The translations under genes and the position numbers were made by a program. The notes beneath the pieces were generated by a model. It searched no databases, was not told the origin of the DNA, and was given only the letters and a program-made list of their open reading frames with translations. A DNA stretch of 21,842 nt from an uncultured Planctomycetia bacterium (GTDB taxonomy: Bacteria > Planctomycetota > UBA1135 > GCA-002686595), in the NCBI GenBank assembly GCA_938003765.1, contig CALKYE010000018.1, positions 1-21,842 of the forward strand. The letters run 5' to 3'. Shown piece after piece: positions 9,099 to 15,918 of this stretch (position 1 is its first letter; the number at the start of each line of letters is the position of its first letter).

Positions 9099-10262
9099 TC
9101 AACTATTCGCGCGCCGCGGCAGCGTCGCGAGCACCAGCTCGCACTCCAGCCCGCCGTTGATGAGCTCGATCGTCTGCGCCTCGGGCAGCGCGAGATGCCG
9201 TGCGGTGTCGCCGCGCCGGCCCAACAGCGCCACCGAGTACCCGCCGCAATCCGTGCGCAAGCGCTCGCCGAAACGGCGTTGGAGGTCGTGGGCGGCGCGT
9301 TGGTCGGCGACGCGCTCGCCGTAAGGCAGGTTCGAGACGACGCAGGCGTTCCAGCCGCGCTTGAACTCGAAGTCCACTCCGTTGCCGACCTCGAAGTGGA
9401 TCGAGTCCGCGACGCCGGCGCGCGCGGCGTTCTCGGCGGCGCCGGCGGCCGCAGCGGGGTCCCAGTCCCTTCCGCGGAGCATCAACTTCGGAGCTGCGAT
9501 CGCCTGCTTCCGAGCGGTCTCGCGCAGCTTGTTCCACGCCGCGGCGTCGTGACCGAGCCAGCGTTCGAACCCGAACGATTCGCGCGCGAGTCCCGGCGCG
9601 ATGTTGCGCGCCAGGCGCGCGGCCTCGATCAGGATCGTGCCGGAGCCGCAGAACGGATCGAGCAGCGGCGCGCGACGATCCCAGCCCGAGATCATCACGA
9701 TCGCCGCCGCCAGCGTCTCGGCCAGCGGCGCGCGGCCCTGGTGGACTCGCCACCCGCGCTTGTGCAGCGAGTCGCCCGAGGTGTCGACGAGCACGCTGAC
9801 GCGATTGCGGAAGACGTGCACGTACACGCCCAGGTCGGGCGCTTCCTTGTCGACCGCCGGCCGCGTCCCGGCGGACGTGCGCAGCGAGTCGACGATGGCG
9901 TCCTTGGTGCGCTGCGCGATGAACAGCGTGTGGTCGAGCTCGGAGAGGCTCGAGTGCGCGTCGACGGCCAGCGAACCTTCAGGACGAAGGAAGCGCGTCC
10001 AGTCGACGTTGCGCACGCCCTCGTACAGCTCGTCGCCCGTGGCCGCTTCGAAGCGCGCGAGGCGCATCAACACGCGCACGGCGGTTCTGAGCCACAGATT
10101 GGCTCGCCACGCATCCGCGAGCGCGCCCTCGAAGTACACGCCGCCGACCTGTCGTTCGACCTTCGCCAGGCCGAGCGCCTTGACCTCTTCGTGCAGCAGC
10201 GGCTCGAGGCCCGGCGCGCAGGTGGCGAAGAAGCGCTCTTTCGCTGCGGGGCGCGCGCTCAC
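9099..10262 (-). CDS. THUMP-domain class I SAM-dependent RNA methyltransferase (RlmL-like)
   Basis: Predicted rRNA guanine-N2 methyltransferase, matching the N-terminal (RlmL) half of the E. coli RlmKL fusion that makes m2G2445 in 23S rRNA. It is 387 residues, usual for stand-alone members. The N-terminal ferredoxin-like/THUMP region (about 10-160) opens F-F-A-T-C-A-P-G-L-E-P-L-L. The Rossmann-fold domain follows with SAM-binding motif I D-P-F-C-G-S-G-T-I (202-210). Catalytic motif IV N-L-P-Y-G-E-R (311-317) is the N-(L/P)-P-Y signature of base N-methyltransferases. The start chosen is GTG at 10262, which overlaps the stop of the upstream exonuclease gene as GTGA, as elsewhere in this window. 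A GTG at 10298 would add 12 Arg-rich residues and a 40-base overlap. The exact target nucleotide is inferred from homology, not seen. Confidence 0.9.
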   Translation of the reverse strand: MSARPAAKERFFATCAPGLEPLLHEEVKALGLAKVERQVGGVYFEGALADAWRANLWLRTAVRVLMRLARFEAATGDELYEGVRNVDWTRFLRPEGSLAVDAHSSLSELDHTLFIAQRTKDAIVDSLRTSAGTRPAVDKEAPDLGVYVHVFRNRVSVLVDTSGDSLHKRGWRVHQGRAPLAETLAAAIVMISGWDRRAPLLDPFCGSGTILIEAARLARNIAPGLARESFGFERWLGHDAAAWNKLRETARKQAIAAPKLMLRGRDWDPAAAAGAAENAARAGVADSIHFEVGNGVDFEFKRGWNACVVSNLPYGERVADQRAAHDLQRRFGERLRTDCGGYSVALLGRRGDTARHLALPEAQTIELINGGLECELVLATLPRRANS

Positions 10263-11044
10263 TTGGGCAGTCCGACGTCGGCGTGCGGCGCGAGCCACTC
10301 GTAGAACTTCTCACGCCGGATGGGCTCGCTCATCCACGACACGTCGGGCATCGGCCGGTGCAGCAGATCGCGCACGCGCTCGAGCTTGGGCATGGGCTCG
10401 CTGCTCACGCCGCCCTTCTTGGTGCGCCAGCGCACCTCTCCCAGCTCTTCGATCCGCGCCACGACGCTCTCGGTGATCTGGCAGTCGCCGGCGACGTACT
10501 CGAGCACCTTGGCGTGGTTGCCCGCGGCCCACTCCTTCGGAGCGTCCGCGCCGTGCATGAGCTTCTTCTGCTCGATCCCCAGCCCGTCCGCGACGGCAGC
10601 GAGCCCGATCGGGAAGCCGCGCTGCACCACGAACTGGAACATCGGGTCGTACAGGTCGAGCGCGACCTGGGCCGCGAGGCGCAGATCGCGCGAAGCCCAA
10701 CCCAGCCAGCGCACGTCGAACGACAGACCGTTCCAGGCGCACACCTTCACGCCGGCGGTCTGCGCCTCGCGCAACACGCGCAGCATGTCGCTGGCGATCT
10801 CCGCGTCGATGCAGCGTTGCGGCGCGCCCTTCGCGTCGCGCTTGTACCAGTGCCGCACCTCGCCGCGGTCGGTCGCGATCGCCGCGCAGGAGATGTCGAA
10901 CGGCCCGTAGCGATCCAGGTCCTCGCCGGGCGCGGCCTCGAACACGTTGGCGATCTCGATGTCGAAGGCGATGCGCGTCGCGCCGGGGGCGGCGGGCTTG
11001 CGCTCCGACTCGGGAAACAGGCTGGGCGTGTAGCTGGGGGCCAT
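10259..11044 (-). CDS. RNase H-like 3'-5' exonuclease domain protein
   Basis: A 261-residue protein with the three motifs of DEDD-type exonucleases: F-D-I-E (Asp28, Glu30), A-W-N-G-L-S-F-D (Asp110) and Y-V-A-G-D-C-Q-I-T (Asp187). This layout resembles the stand-alone exonuclease domains related to family-B DNA polymerase proofreading domains. No polymerase domain is present. It would remove 3'-terminal nucleotides from DNA or RNA; the substrate is unknown. Start: ATG at 11044, giving M-A-P-S-Y-T-P-S-L-F. An upstream in-frame start at 11083 would add 13 residues with no family features. It is the first gene of a two-gene run, and its stop overlaps the RNA methyltransferase start. This suggests, weakly, a role in RNA rather than DNA metabolism. 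The promoter must lie in the 166-base divergent gap with the SGNH gene. Confidence 0.8.
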   Translation of the reverse strand: MAPSYTPSLFPESERKPAAPGATRIAFDIEIANVFEAAPGEDLDRYGPFDISCAAIATDRGEVRHWYKRDAKGAPQRCIDAEIASDMLRVLREAQTAGVKVCAWNGLSFDVRWLGWASRDLRLAAQVALDLYDPMFQFVVQRGFPIGLAAVADGLGIEQKKLMHGADAPKEWAAGNHAKVLEYVAGDCQITESVVARIEELGEVRWRTKKGGVSSEPMPKLERVRDLLHRPMPDVSWMSEPIRREKFYEWLAPHADVGLPK

Positions 11045-11046
11045 GG

Positions 11047-11059
11047 ACGCATCATGCGT
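11047..11059. promoter_or_regulatory. Short palindrome in the divergent promoter region
   Basis: A 6-bp inverted repeat with a one-base centre (ACGCAT-C-ATGCGT) lies 3 bases upstream of the exonuclease ATG, within the gap between the divergent exonuclease and SGNH genes. It could be an operator half-site pair. It is short, and chance palindromes are common, so confidence is low. The rest of the gap to 11210 holds a GGAGGAG at 11171-11177 that is too far from the SGNH start to act as its ribosome-binding site. Confidence 0.2.
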
Positions 11060-11210
11060 GCGCGAGCGCTCGTGCGCTACCACAGCGCGGGCAAGTCATC
11101 GCGGCCCGCGCGCGCTGATCGCCAGCGGACGGGGCCGGTCCGCGCGCGTGCTCGACCGCAATCGCCGCGGGGAGGAGCCGCGGACGCGCGTTGCGGATAG
11201 CATCGATCGA

Positions 11211-12284
11211 GTGTCCGGCGCTGCGTTGTTTCGCGTGCGTGACGTAGGTCTGGCGCTTCTCGCACTCGCGCTCGGATGCGCGCTCGTCAAGCGCTTCGTC
11301 GCGCTGGATTCCCGCGGCGCGCTCGGCGCGACGTTGGCGGAGTTCGCCGGGCGCAAGGACGAGATCGATGCGCTGCTGCTGGGCTCGAGCCACTTCCGAC
11401 AGGGCTTCGACACAGCGCTGCTCGAGCGCGAGCTGGCGGCCGAAGGGCTCGAGTTCCGCGCCTTCAACTGCGGCGTACCGGGGCTGCGCAGCCTCGAGCA
11501 GGGCTTCCTGTTGGAACACTTGCTGGCCCAGCAGCCAGCGCGCTTGAAGTGGGTCGTGCTCGAGGCCGGGCCCATCCGCGTCGACGCCGAGCGCGACTAC
11601 GAGCACGGCGACGATCCGACGGCGATCACGGCGCGAGCGATTCAGTCCCGCAGCTTCGCCGCGAGCTGGCGAGCCCTCGCGGCGATCCACCATGGCGCGC
11701 TGCCGCTGAGCGAGAAGGTCGTTCGGGCGGGGCGTGAGCTCGAACTCCTGGCGCGCAACCAGTTCAACGTCGGCGTGCTGGCCGACCGGCTGGGCGGCGC
11801 GCGGCGTGCAGCGCGGCAGGAGCGGGCCGGGGTTCCGCTCGAACTCGACGCGGAGTCAGGTGCGCGCGAGCGTGCGCAGAGAGCTCAGGCGCGCGCGGAG
11901 CGCAATCGCGCCGCACTGACGGACTCGGTGCACCGCGCGGTGGCGCAGCAAGTCGCCGCCGGGAACCGCGAGCGAGTCAGCGCCGATGAGCTCGACCTGG
12001 GCTTCCACCCGTGGCTCGAGCGCGCGGCTGCGCGGGCCGGCGCGCGCGTCGTCTACGTCACGGCGCCCAGCGCCACTGCGAGCACGGACGCGCTCAGCCT
12101 GGCGGAGCTCGGCGAACTCTCGCCGCTGATCCACCTCAACGATCCCGAGCGCTTTCCCGAGCTGTTCCAGCTCGAGCTGCGCCGCGACCTGGACCACCTC
12201 AATCCCCTCGGGGCCGAGCGCTTCAGCCGCTTGTTCGCGGCCGAGTTCGCCAAGCTCGTGCGCGCCGAGCGCGGGGTGCGCTAG
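11211..12284 (+). CDS. Membrane-anchored SGNH-hydrolase-like protein (AlgJ/AlgX/DltD-type MBOAT partner)
   Basis: A 357-residue protein with one N-terminal membrane anchor (about 10-26) and an extracytoplasmic SGNH-like domain. Block I is L-L-L-G-S-S-H-F-R-Q-G (56-65), with the nucleophile probably Ser59. Block III is F-N-C-G-V-P-G near 85-91, and the C-terminal D-L-D-H-L-N supplies the Asp326/His329 pair. In families paired with MBOAT proteins (AlgJ/AlgX, DltD, WssH-type systems) such proteins carry or transfer the acyl group to the final acceptor outside the membrane. An Arg/Ala/Glu-rich, probably helical insertion lies at about 195-255. The start is GTG at 11211, the last start codon before the anchor. 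The frame continues upstream but encodes nothing membrane-like. Its stop and the next gene's GTG share one base (TAGTG), so the two are translationally coupled. Confidence 0.82.
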   Translation: MSGAALFRVRDVGLALLALALGCALVKRFVALDSRGALGATLAEFAGRKDEIDALLLGSSHFRQGFDTALLERELAAEGLEFRAFNCGVPGLRSLEQGFLLEHLLAQQPARLKWVVLEAGPIRVDAERDYEHGDDPTAITARAIQSRSFAASWRALAAIHHGALPLSEKVVRAGRELELLARNQFNVGVLADRLGGARRAARQERAGVPLELDAESGARERAQRAQARAERNRAALTDSVHRAVAQQVAAGNRERVSADELDLGFHPWLERAAARAGARVVYVTAPSATASTDALSLAELGELSPLIHLNDPERFPELFQLELRRDLDHLNPLGAERFSRLFAAEFAKLVRAERGVR

Positions 12285-13690
12285 TGCTGTTCACGCAAGC
12301 GCGCTTCCTGGCGTTCTTCCTGGTGGTGTTCCTCGTGCACTGGGGACTCTCCGGGGCGCGCGCGCGCAAGCTCTGGCTCCTGGCTTCGAGCTACGTGTTC
12401 TACGCGGCGTGGGACTGGCGCTTCCTGGCGCTGCTGTGGTTCTCGACCGCCGTCGACTACTTCTGCGCTCTCGCGATGGACGGGCGCGAGCGTCCCCGCC
12501 GACGGCCGTGGCTGGCGCTCAGCGTCGCGGTGAACCTCGGCCTCCTCGCGCTGTTCAAGTACTTCGACTTCTTCATCGATTCGGCGCTCGCGCTGCTCCA
12601 ACTGCTCGGGCTCGAGCCGAGTCGAACCACGCTCGCCTTCGCGCTTCCGATCGGCATCAGCTTCTACACGTTCCAGTCGCTGAGCTACACGATCGACGTG
12701 TACCGCGGACGGCTGAGCGCGACGCGCAAGCCGCTCGAGTTCGCGCTGTTCGTGAGCTTCTTCCCGCAGCTCGGCGCGGGACCGATCGCCCGCGCGACGA
12801 CGGTGTTGCCGCAGCTCGACGAGCCCCGGCGCTTCGCCCAGCACGTGGACGTTCGCGCAGCGCTGCTCCTGTTCCTCGGCGGCTTCCTGAAGAAGGCCTG
12901 CATCGCCGACTCGATCTCAGCGGTCGTCGATCCGGTCTTCGCCGAGCCCGGTCTCGTCGACTCGGGGAGCGCGTGGACGGCGCTGCTGCTCTACCACGTG
13001 CAGATCTACTGCGACTTCTCGGGCTACACGGACATGGCCATCGCGATCGCGGGGCTCTTGGGCTACCGCCTGCCGGAGAACTTCGACTTCCCGTACTTCT
13101 CGCGCGGCATCGGCGAGTTCTGGCGCCGCTGGCACATCAGCCTGTCGACCTGGCTGCGCGACTACTTGTACTTGCCGCTGGTCGGCAAACGCCCGTCGCC
13201 CGTGCGCCGCTGGAGCTCTGTGCTCGCGACCATGGCGCTGTGCGGGCTGTGGCACGGCGCCGGCTGGCAGTTCGTCGGGTTCGGCTTCCTGCACGGGCTG
13301 TACGTCGTGATCGAAGACTTCTGGACGCGCGCAGGCGCCGTGCGCGAGCGCTTCGCTTGGCTCACGGGACTCGTCGCCGTTCCCGCGGTGAATCTGCTGG
13401 TGCTGCTCACCTGGCCAGTGTTCCGCATGCAGTCGCTCGATCAGGCGCAGACGCTCTACGGGAGGCTGCTCTCCTTCGACTCGAGCGGCGCGTCGGTGTT
13501 CGGCGCGCGCGCGCTGTTGCTCGTCGCGGGCTGTGCGCTGGTTCACTGGCTGGCGCGCAACTACTCGCCGCTGCGCATCGCGGCGCGCTCGCCGGCGTGG
13601 GCCTTCGCGCTGAGCTACGGGCTCGCCTGGTCCCTGGCGCTGCCCTGGGTCGCGGTCGAGCTCACGCCGTTCATCTACTTCCAGTTCTAG
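12284..13690 (+). CDS. MBOAT-family membrane O-acyltransferase (AlgI/DltB type)
   Basis: A polytopic membrane protein of 468 residues, as expected for AlgI/DltB. It should move an acyl group across or within the membrane to a partner protein or glycan. The N-terminus L-F-T-Q-A-R-F-L-A-F-F matches the AlgI start. Family signatures follow: L-P-I-G-I-S-F-Y-T-F-Q (121-131), the F-P-Q-L-G-A-G-P-I segment (160-168), D-F-S-G-Y-T-D-M-A-I (244-253), F-W-R-R-W-H-I-S-L-S-T-W (279-290, His284) and G-L-W-H-G-A-G-W (321-328). His324 in the last is the expected catalytic histidine. The GTG start overlaps the SGNH stop by one base; upstream codons in this frame lie inside the SGNH gene. The 3' end overlaps the convergent desaturase gene by four bases. 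Acyl donor unknown; the neighbouring FAAL/ACP genes make an acyl-ACP plausible. Confidence 0.92.
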   Translation: MLFTQARFLAFFLVVFLVHWGLSGARARKLWLLASSYVFYAAWDWRFLALLWFSTAVDYFCALAMDGRERPRRRPWLALSVAVNLGLLALFKYFDFFIDSALALLQLLGLEPSRTTLAFALPIGISFYTFQSLSYTIDVYRGRLSATRKPLEFALFVSFFPQLGAGPIARATTVLPQLDEPRRFAQHVDVRAALLLFLGGFLKKACIADSISAVVDPVFAEPGLVDSGSAWTALLLYHVQIYCDFSGYTDMAIAIAGLLGYRLPENFDFPYFSRGIGEFWRRWHISLSTWLRDYLYLPLVGKRPSPVRRWSSVLATMALCGLWHGAGWQFVGFGFLHGLYVVIEDFWTRAGAVRERFAWLTGLVAVPAVNLLVLLTWPVFRMQSLDQAQTLYGRLLSFDSSGASVFGARALLLVAGCALVHWLARNYSPLRIAARSPAWAFALSYGLAWSLALPWVAVELTPFIYFQF

Positions 13691-14625
13691 CCCACCCTGC
13701 GCGCGCGCTTCACGTTGCGCACGAGCCCGAGCTTCTCGAACGCGGCGATCGCGAGGTAGTTCAGATCGATTTGCTTCAGCCCGTGTCCGTGAGCCGCGGC
13801 GTGCGGGAACGCGTGGTGGTTGTTGTGCCAGGACTCGCCCAAGGTGGGGAGCGCGAGCCAGGCGTTGTTGTGGCTCTTGTCGCGCGTGTTGAACGGCCGC
13901 GCGCCGAAGCGGTGGCAGAACGAGTTGAGCGACCAGGTCGCGTTGGACGTCAGGAACACTCTCACGAGCCCGCCCCAGATCAGTCCGCCGAGCGCGCCCG
14001 TCCAAGTCCCCGTGGCGAGTCCACCCAGCGCTGTCGGCAGCGCGAGGCCCAGCGCGACGCAGGTTCGATAGCGGCGATTCACCGCCATCAAGTGCGGCTC
14101 GCGCAGGATGTCCGGGCAGTAGTGAGCGCCGTTGGGCGCTCCGAACTCGAGCGACCAGCCGAAGTGCGCGCGCCACAGCCCTCGCCATCCGCCGCCGTCG
14201 GTGTGCGGCGAGTGCGGATCACCCTCTTCGTCCGCGAGCTCGTGATGTCGGCGGTGGACGGCGACCCAGTAGGCGAGCGGTCCCTGAGCGCTCATCGAGC
14301 CGAGCACGGCCAGGCACACGCGCACCGCTGGACTGGCCTGGAACGCGCCGTGGGTGAAGTGTCGATGGAATCCGACGCACAGGCCGGGCCCGAGCGTGAG
14401 CCAGTACATGCTCACGAACAGCGCGGCGTCCACGGCGGTGAATCCGACGTACGCCACGTAGAACGGCGCCGCAACGACGCCCGCGAGTCCGAGCGAGACC
14501 ATCGCGAGGCTGCTCGTGCGGTGCGCTCGAACGACCTGCGGCTGGCGAATGACCAGGCTCGGCCGCTTCGCCGGAGCTGCGCGATCGCTCGCAGCGACCT
14601 GCGATGAGTCGTCAGCGGCGCGCAT
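13687..14625 (-). CDS. Membrane fatty-acid desaturase 1 (acyl-CoA/acyl-ACP delta-9 type)
   Basis: Di-iron membrane desaturase of 312 residues with four hydrophobic regions and all three histidine boxes: H-R-H-F-T-H (87-92), H-R-R-H-H (124-128) and H-N-N-H-H (267-271). The additional N-S-F-C-H (Asn234, His238) matches Asn261 and His265 of mouse SCD1, so the full ligand set appears present. The enzyme would introduce a double bond into an acyl chain using O2 and electrons from a ferredoxin or cytochrome; no electron donor is encoded here. It is last in the FAAL-ACP-desaturase run. Its ATG lies inside the last codons of desaturase 2 (14-base overlap). Its TAG stop overlaps the MBOAT TAG on the other strand within a shared CTAG. 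An ACP-bound rather than CoA-bound substrate is inferred from the neighbours. Confidence 0.93.
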   Translation of the reverse strand: MRAADDSSQVAASDRAAPAKRPSLVIRQPQVVRAHRTSSLAMVSLGLAGVVAAPFYVAYVGFTAVDAALFVSMYWLTLGPGLCVGFHRHFTHGAFQASPAVRVCLAVLGSMSAQGPLAYWVAVHRRHHELADEEGDPHSPHTDGGGWRGLWRAHFGWSLEFGAPNGAHYCPDILREPHLMAVNRRYRTCVALGLALPTALGGLATGTWTGALGGLIWGGLVRVFLTSNATWSLNSFCHRFGARPFNTRDKSHNNAWLALPTLGESWHNNHHAFPHAAAHGHGLKQIDLNYLAIAAFEKLGLVRNVKRARRVG

Positions 14626-15646
14626 GCTCGGGATCTGCGTGCGCGTGGCCCGTAGTGGCGCTCACTCGAATCGGCCGCCGCTTCGCCTCGAGCTCGCGCT
14701 CGCTCATGCGTTTGGGATTGCGCACCCATCCCACGCTCGCGAGCGCGCGGATGGCCCACGCGGCGACGTCGAGCTCCCACCAGCGCAGTCCGAGGAACGC
14801 GGAGTGGGGGAAGGCGTGGTGGGTGTTCTGGTAGCCGGCCCCGAACGAAAGCAGCCCGGCCCACCACAGGTTGCGACTCTGATCGCCCGCGTCGAACGGC
14901 GCGGAGCCGAAGCGATGACAGGCCGAGGCGACGCTCCACGTGACGTTCTGCACGAGGAACATGCGCGCGAAGCCGCCCCAGAGCAGTCCGCTCAACGCGC
15001 CGGTCGAATCTCCCGTGAGCGCCCAGCCGAGCAGCGCCGGAAGAGCCAGCCCCGCGCCCACGCACAGCGCGTAGTGCTCGTTGACCCAGCGCAGCAGCGG
15101 GTCCGCGTTGAGGTCGCGCGCGAAGAGAGTCCCGTTCGGCACGTCGTCGGTGAGCATGTGGCCCCACTGCGCGTGCAGGAGTCCGCGCACGAGTCCCAGC
15201 GGCTCGGGTCCGCTCCGGTCGCGCCGCGCGCGCACGTGCGGCGAGTGAGGATCGTCCTGCGTCTCGCTGTGGATGTGGTGACGGCGGTGGTTCGCCACCC
15301 AGTGGAGCACGCGACCTTGCGCGCACATCGAGCCGCCGACCGCGAGGAGCGCGCGCAACCAAGCGCCCGTGTGGAACGCGCGGTGCGCGAACAAGCGGTG
15401 ATAGCCCACTTCGAGGCAGAGCTGGCTGAACACCACGCCGCCGAGCAGGAAGCCCAGGTCGAGCGTCGTGAAGCCGCGCTCGAAGGCCAGCCACAGCGCC
15501 GCTGCTGCGCCCAGCGCCGGCGCGAAGATGGTGAGCAACGCGATGCGCTGCTGCCGCGGGCGCAGAGCCGCGTCGCGCACGGTGACGGCGGGGCGCACGC
15601 GCGGAGGCGTGTTCGCTGCATTGCGATCGACTCGAGTGTCTGTCAT
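14612..15646 (-). CDS. Membrane fatty-acid desaturase 2 with altered third histidine box
   Basis: A 344-residue paralogue of desaturase 1. The fold markers are kept: H-R-L-F-A-H (83-88), H-R-R-H-H (120-124), the D-D-P-H-S-P-H tail, and C-H-R-F-G with His244. Two positions differ from desaturase 1 and from the delta-9 pattern. The third box reads Q-N-T-H-H (273-277), with Gln replacing the first His. The Asn equivalent to SCD1 Asn261 is Ala240 (A-S-A-C-H). I checked both codons in the nucleotide sequence. Gln in this box is known in front-end desaturases, so activity need not be lost. The start is ATG at 15646, five bases after the ACP stop, with a weak GAGGG upstream. Earlier codons in this frame run antisense-like through the ACP gene. 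Role inferred: a second modification of the ACP-bound chain. Confidence 0.9.
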   Translation of the reverse strand: MTDTRVDRNAANTPPRVRPAVTVRDAALRPRQQRIALLTIFAPALGAAAALWLAFERGFTTLDLGFLLGGVVFSQLCLEVGYHRLFAHRAFHTGAWLRALLAVGGSMCAQGRVLHWVANHRRHHIHSETQDDPHSPHVRARRDRSGPEPLGLVRGLLHAQWGHMLTDDVPNGTLFARDLNADPLLRWVNEHYALCVGAGLALPALLGWALTGDSTGALSGLLWGGFARMFLVQNVTWSVASACHRFGSAPFDAGDQSRNLWWAGLLSFGAGYQNTHHAFPHSAFLGLRWWELDVAAWAIRALASVGWVRNPKRMSERELEAKRRPIRVSATTGHAHADPEHARR

Positions 15647-15651
15647 CGGAC

Positions 15652-15918
15652 TCAGCCCTCGCTGACCAGGCGCCGCGCCACCAGGTGATTCACCAACGCG
15701 TCGACGTTCTCGTACTCGTACGCGAGCGTCGTGTCGAAGCTGGCGCCGAGCAGGTCCTCCAGGTCGCCGCTCAAGCCGACGGCGCCGGTCGAGTCGAGCC
15801 CGTAGCTCGCGAACGACTCGGTGGGGTCGATCTCGTGCGGCGCGAGCCCGAGCAGCTCGGCCATGTACTCGGTCAACCACGTGCGCATCTGGGCGCGCGA
15901 GAAACGAGAAGCGTTCAT
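15652..15918 (-). CDS. Stand-alone acyl carrier protein
   Basis: An 88-residue carrier protein with the phosphopantetheine site Y-G-L-D-S-T (Ser43) at the start of helix II. The flanks (F-A-S-Y-G-L-D-S and T-T-L-A-Y-E-Y-E-N-V-D-A-L-V-N-H-L) resemble ACP domains that work with fatty-acyl-AMP ligases and polyketide synthases rather than the housekeeping AcpP. The ATG at 15918 overlaps the FAAL stop (ATGA) and has a GGAG about 10 bases upstream; the longer frame upstream is antisense-like Arg-rich sequence. It should receive the acyl chain from the FAAL and present it to the desaturases. It needs a phosphopantetheinyl transferase encoded elsewhere. Confidence 0.92.
   Translation of the reverse strand: MNASRFSRAQMRTWLTEYMAELLGLAPHEIDPTESFASYGLDSTGAVGLSGDLEDLLGASFDTTLAYEYENVDALVNHLVARRLVSEG

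Noticed and set aside
11171..11177. GGAGGAG as ribosome-binding site for the SGNH gene
   Set aside because: It lies 33 bases before the GTG, and no in-frame start codon sits at a proper distance from it.
11043..11210. N-terminal extension of the SGNH gene upstream of GTG 11211
   Set aside because: The 56 extra residues are Arg-rich and precede an otherwise terminal membrane anchor; they also overlap the divergent promoter region.
12409..14607. Plus-strand open frame of over 700 codons across the MBOAT gene into the desaturase region
   Set aside because: It is out of frame with the MBOAT motifs and antisense to the desaturases; no domain is visible.
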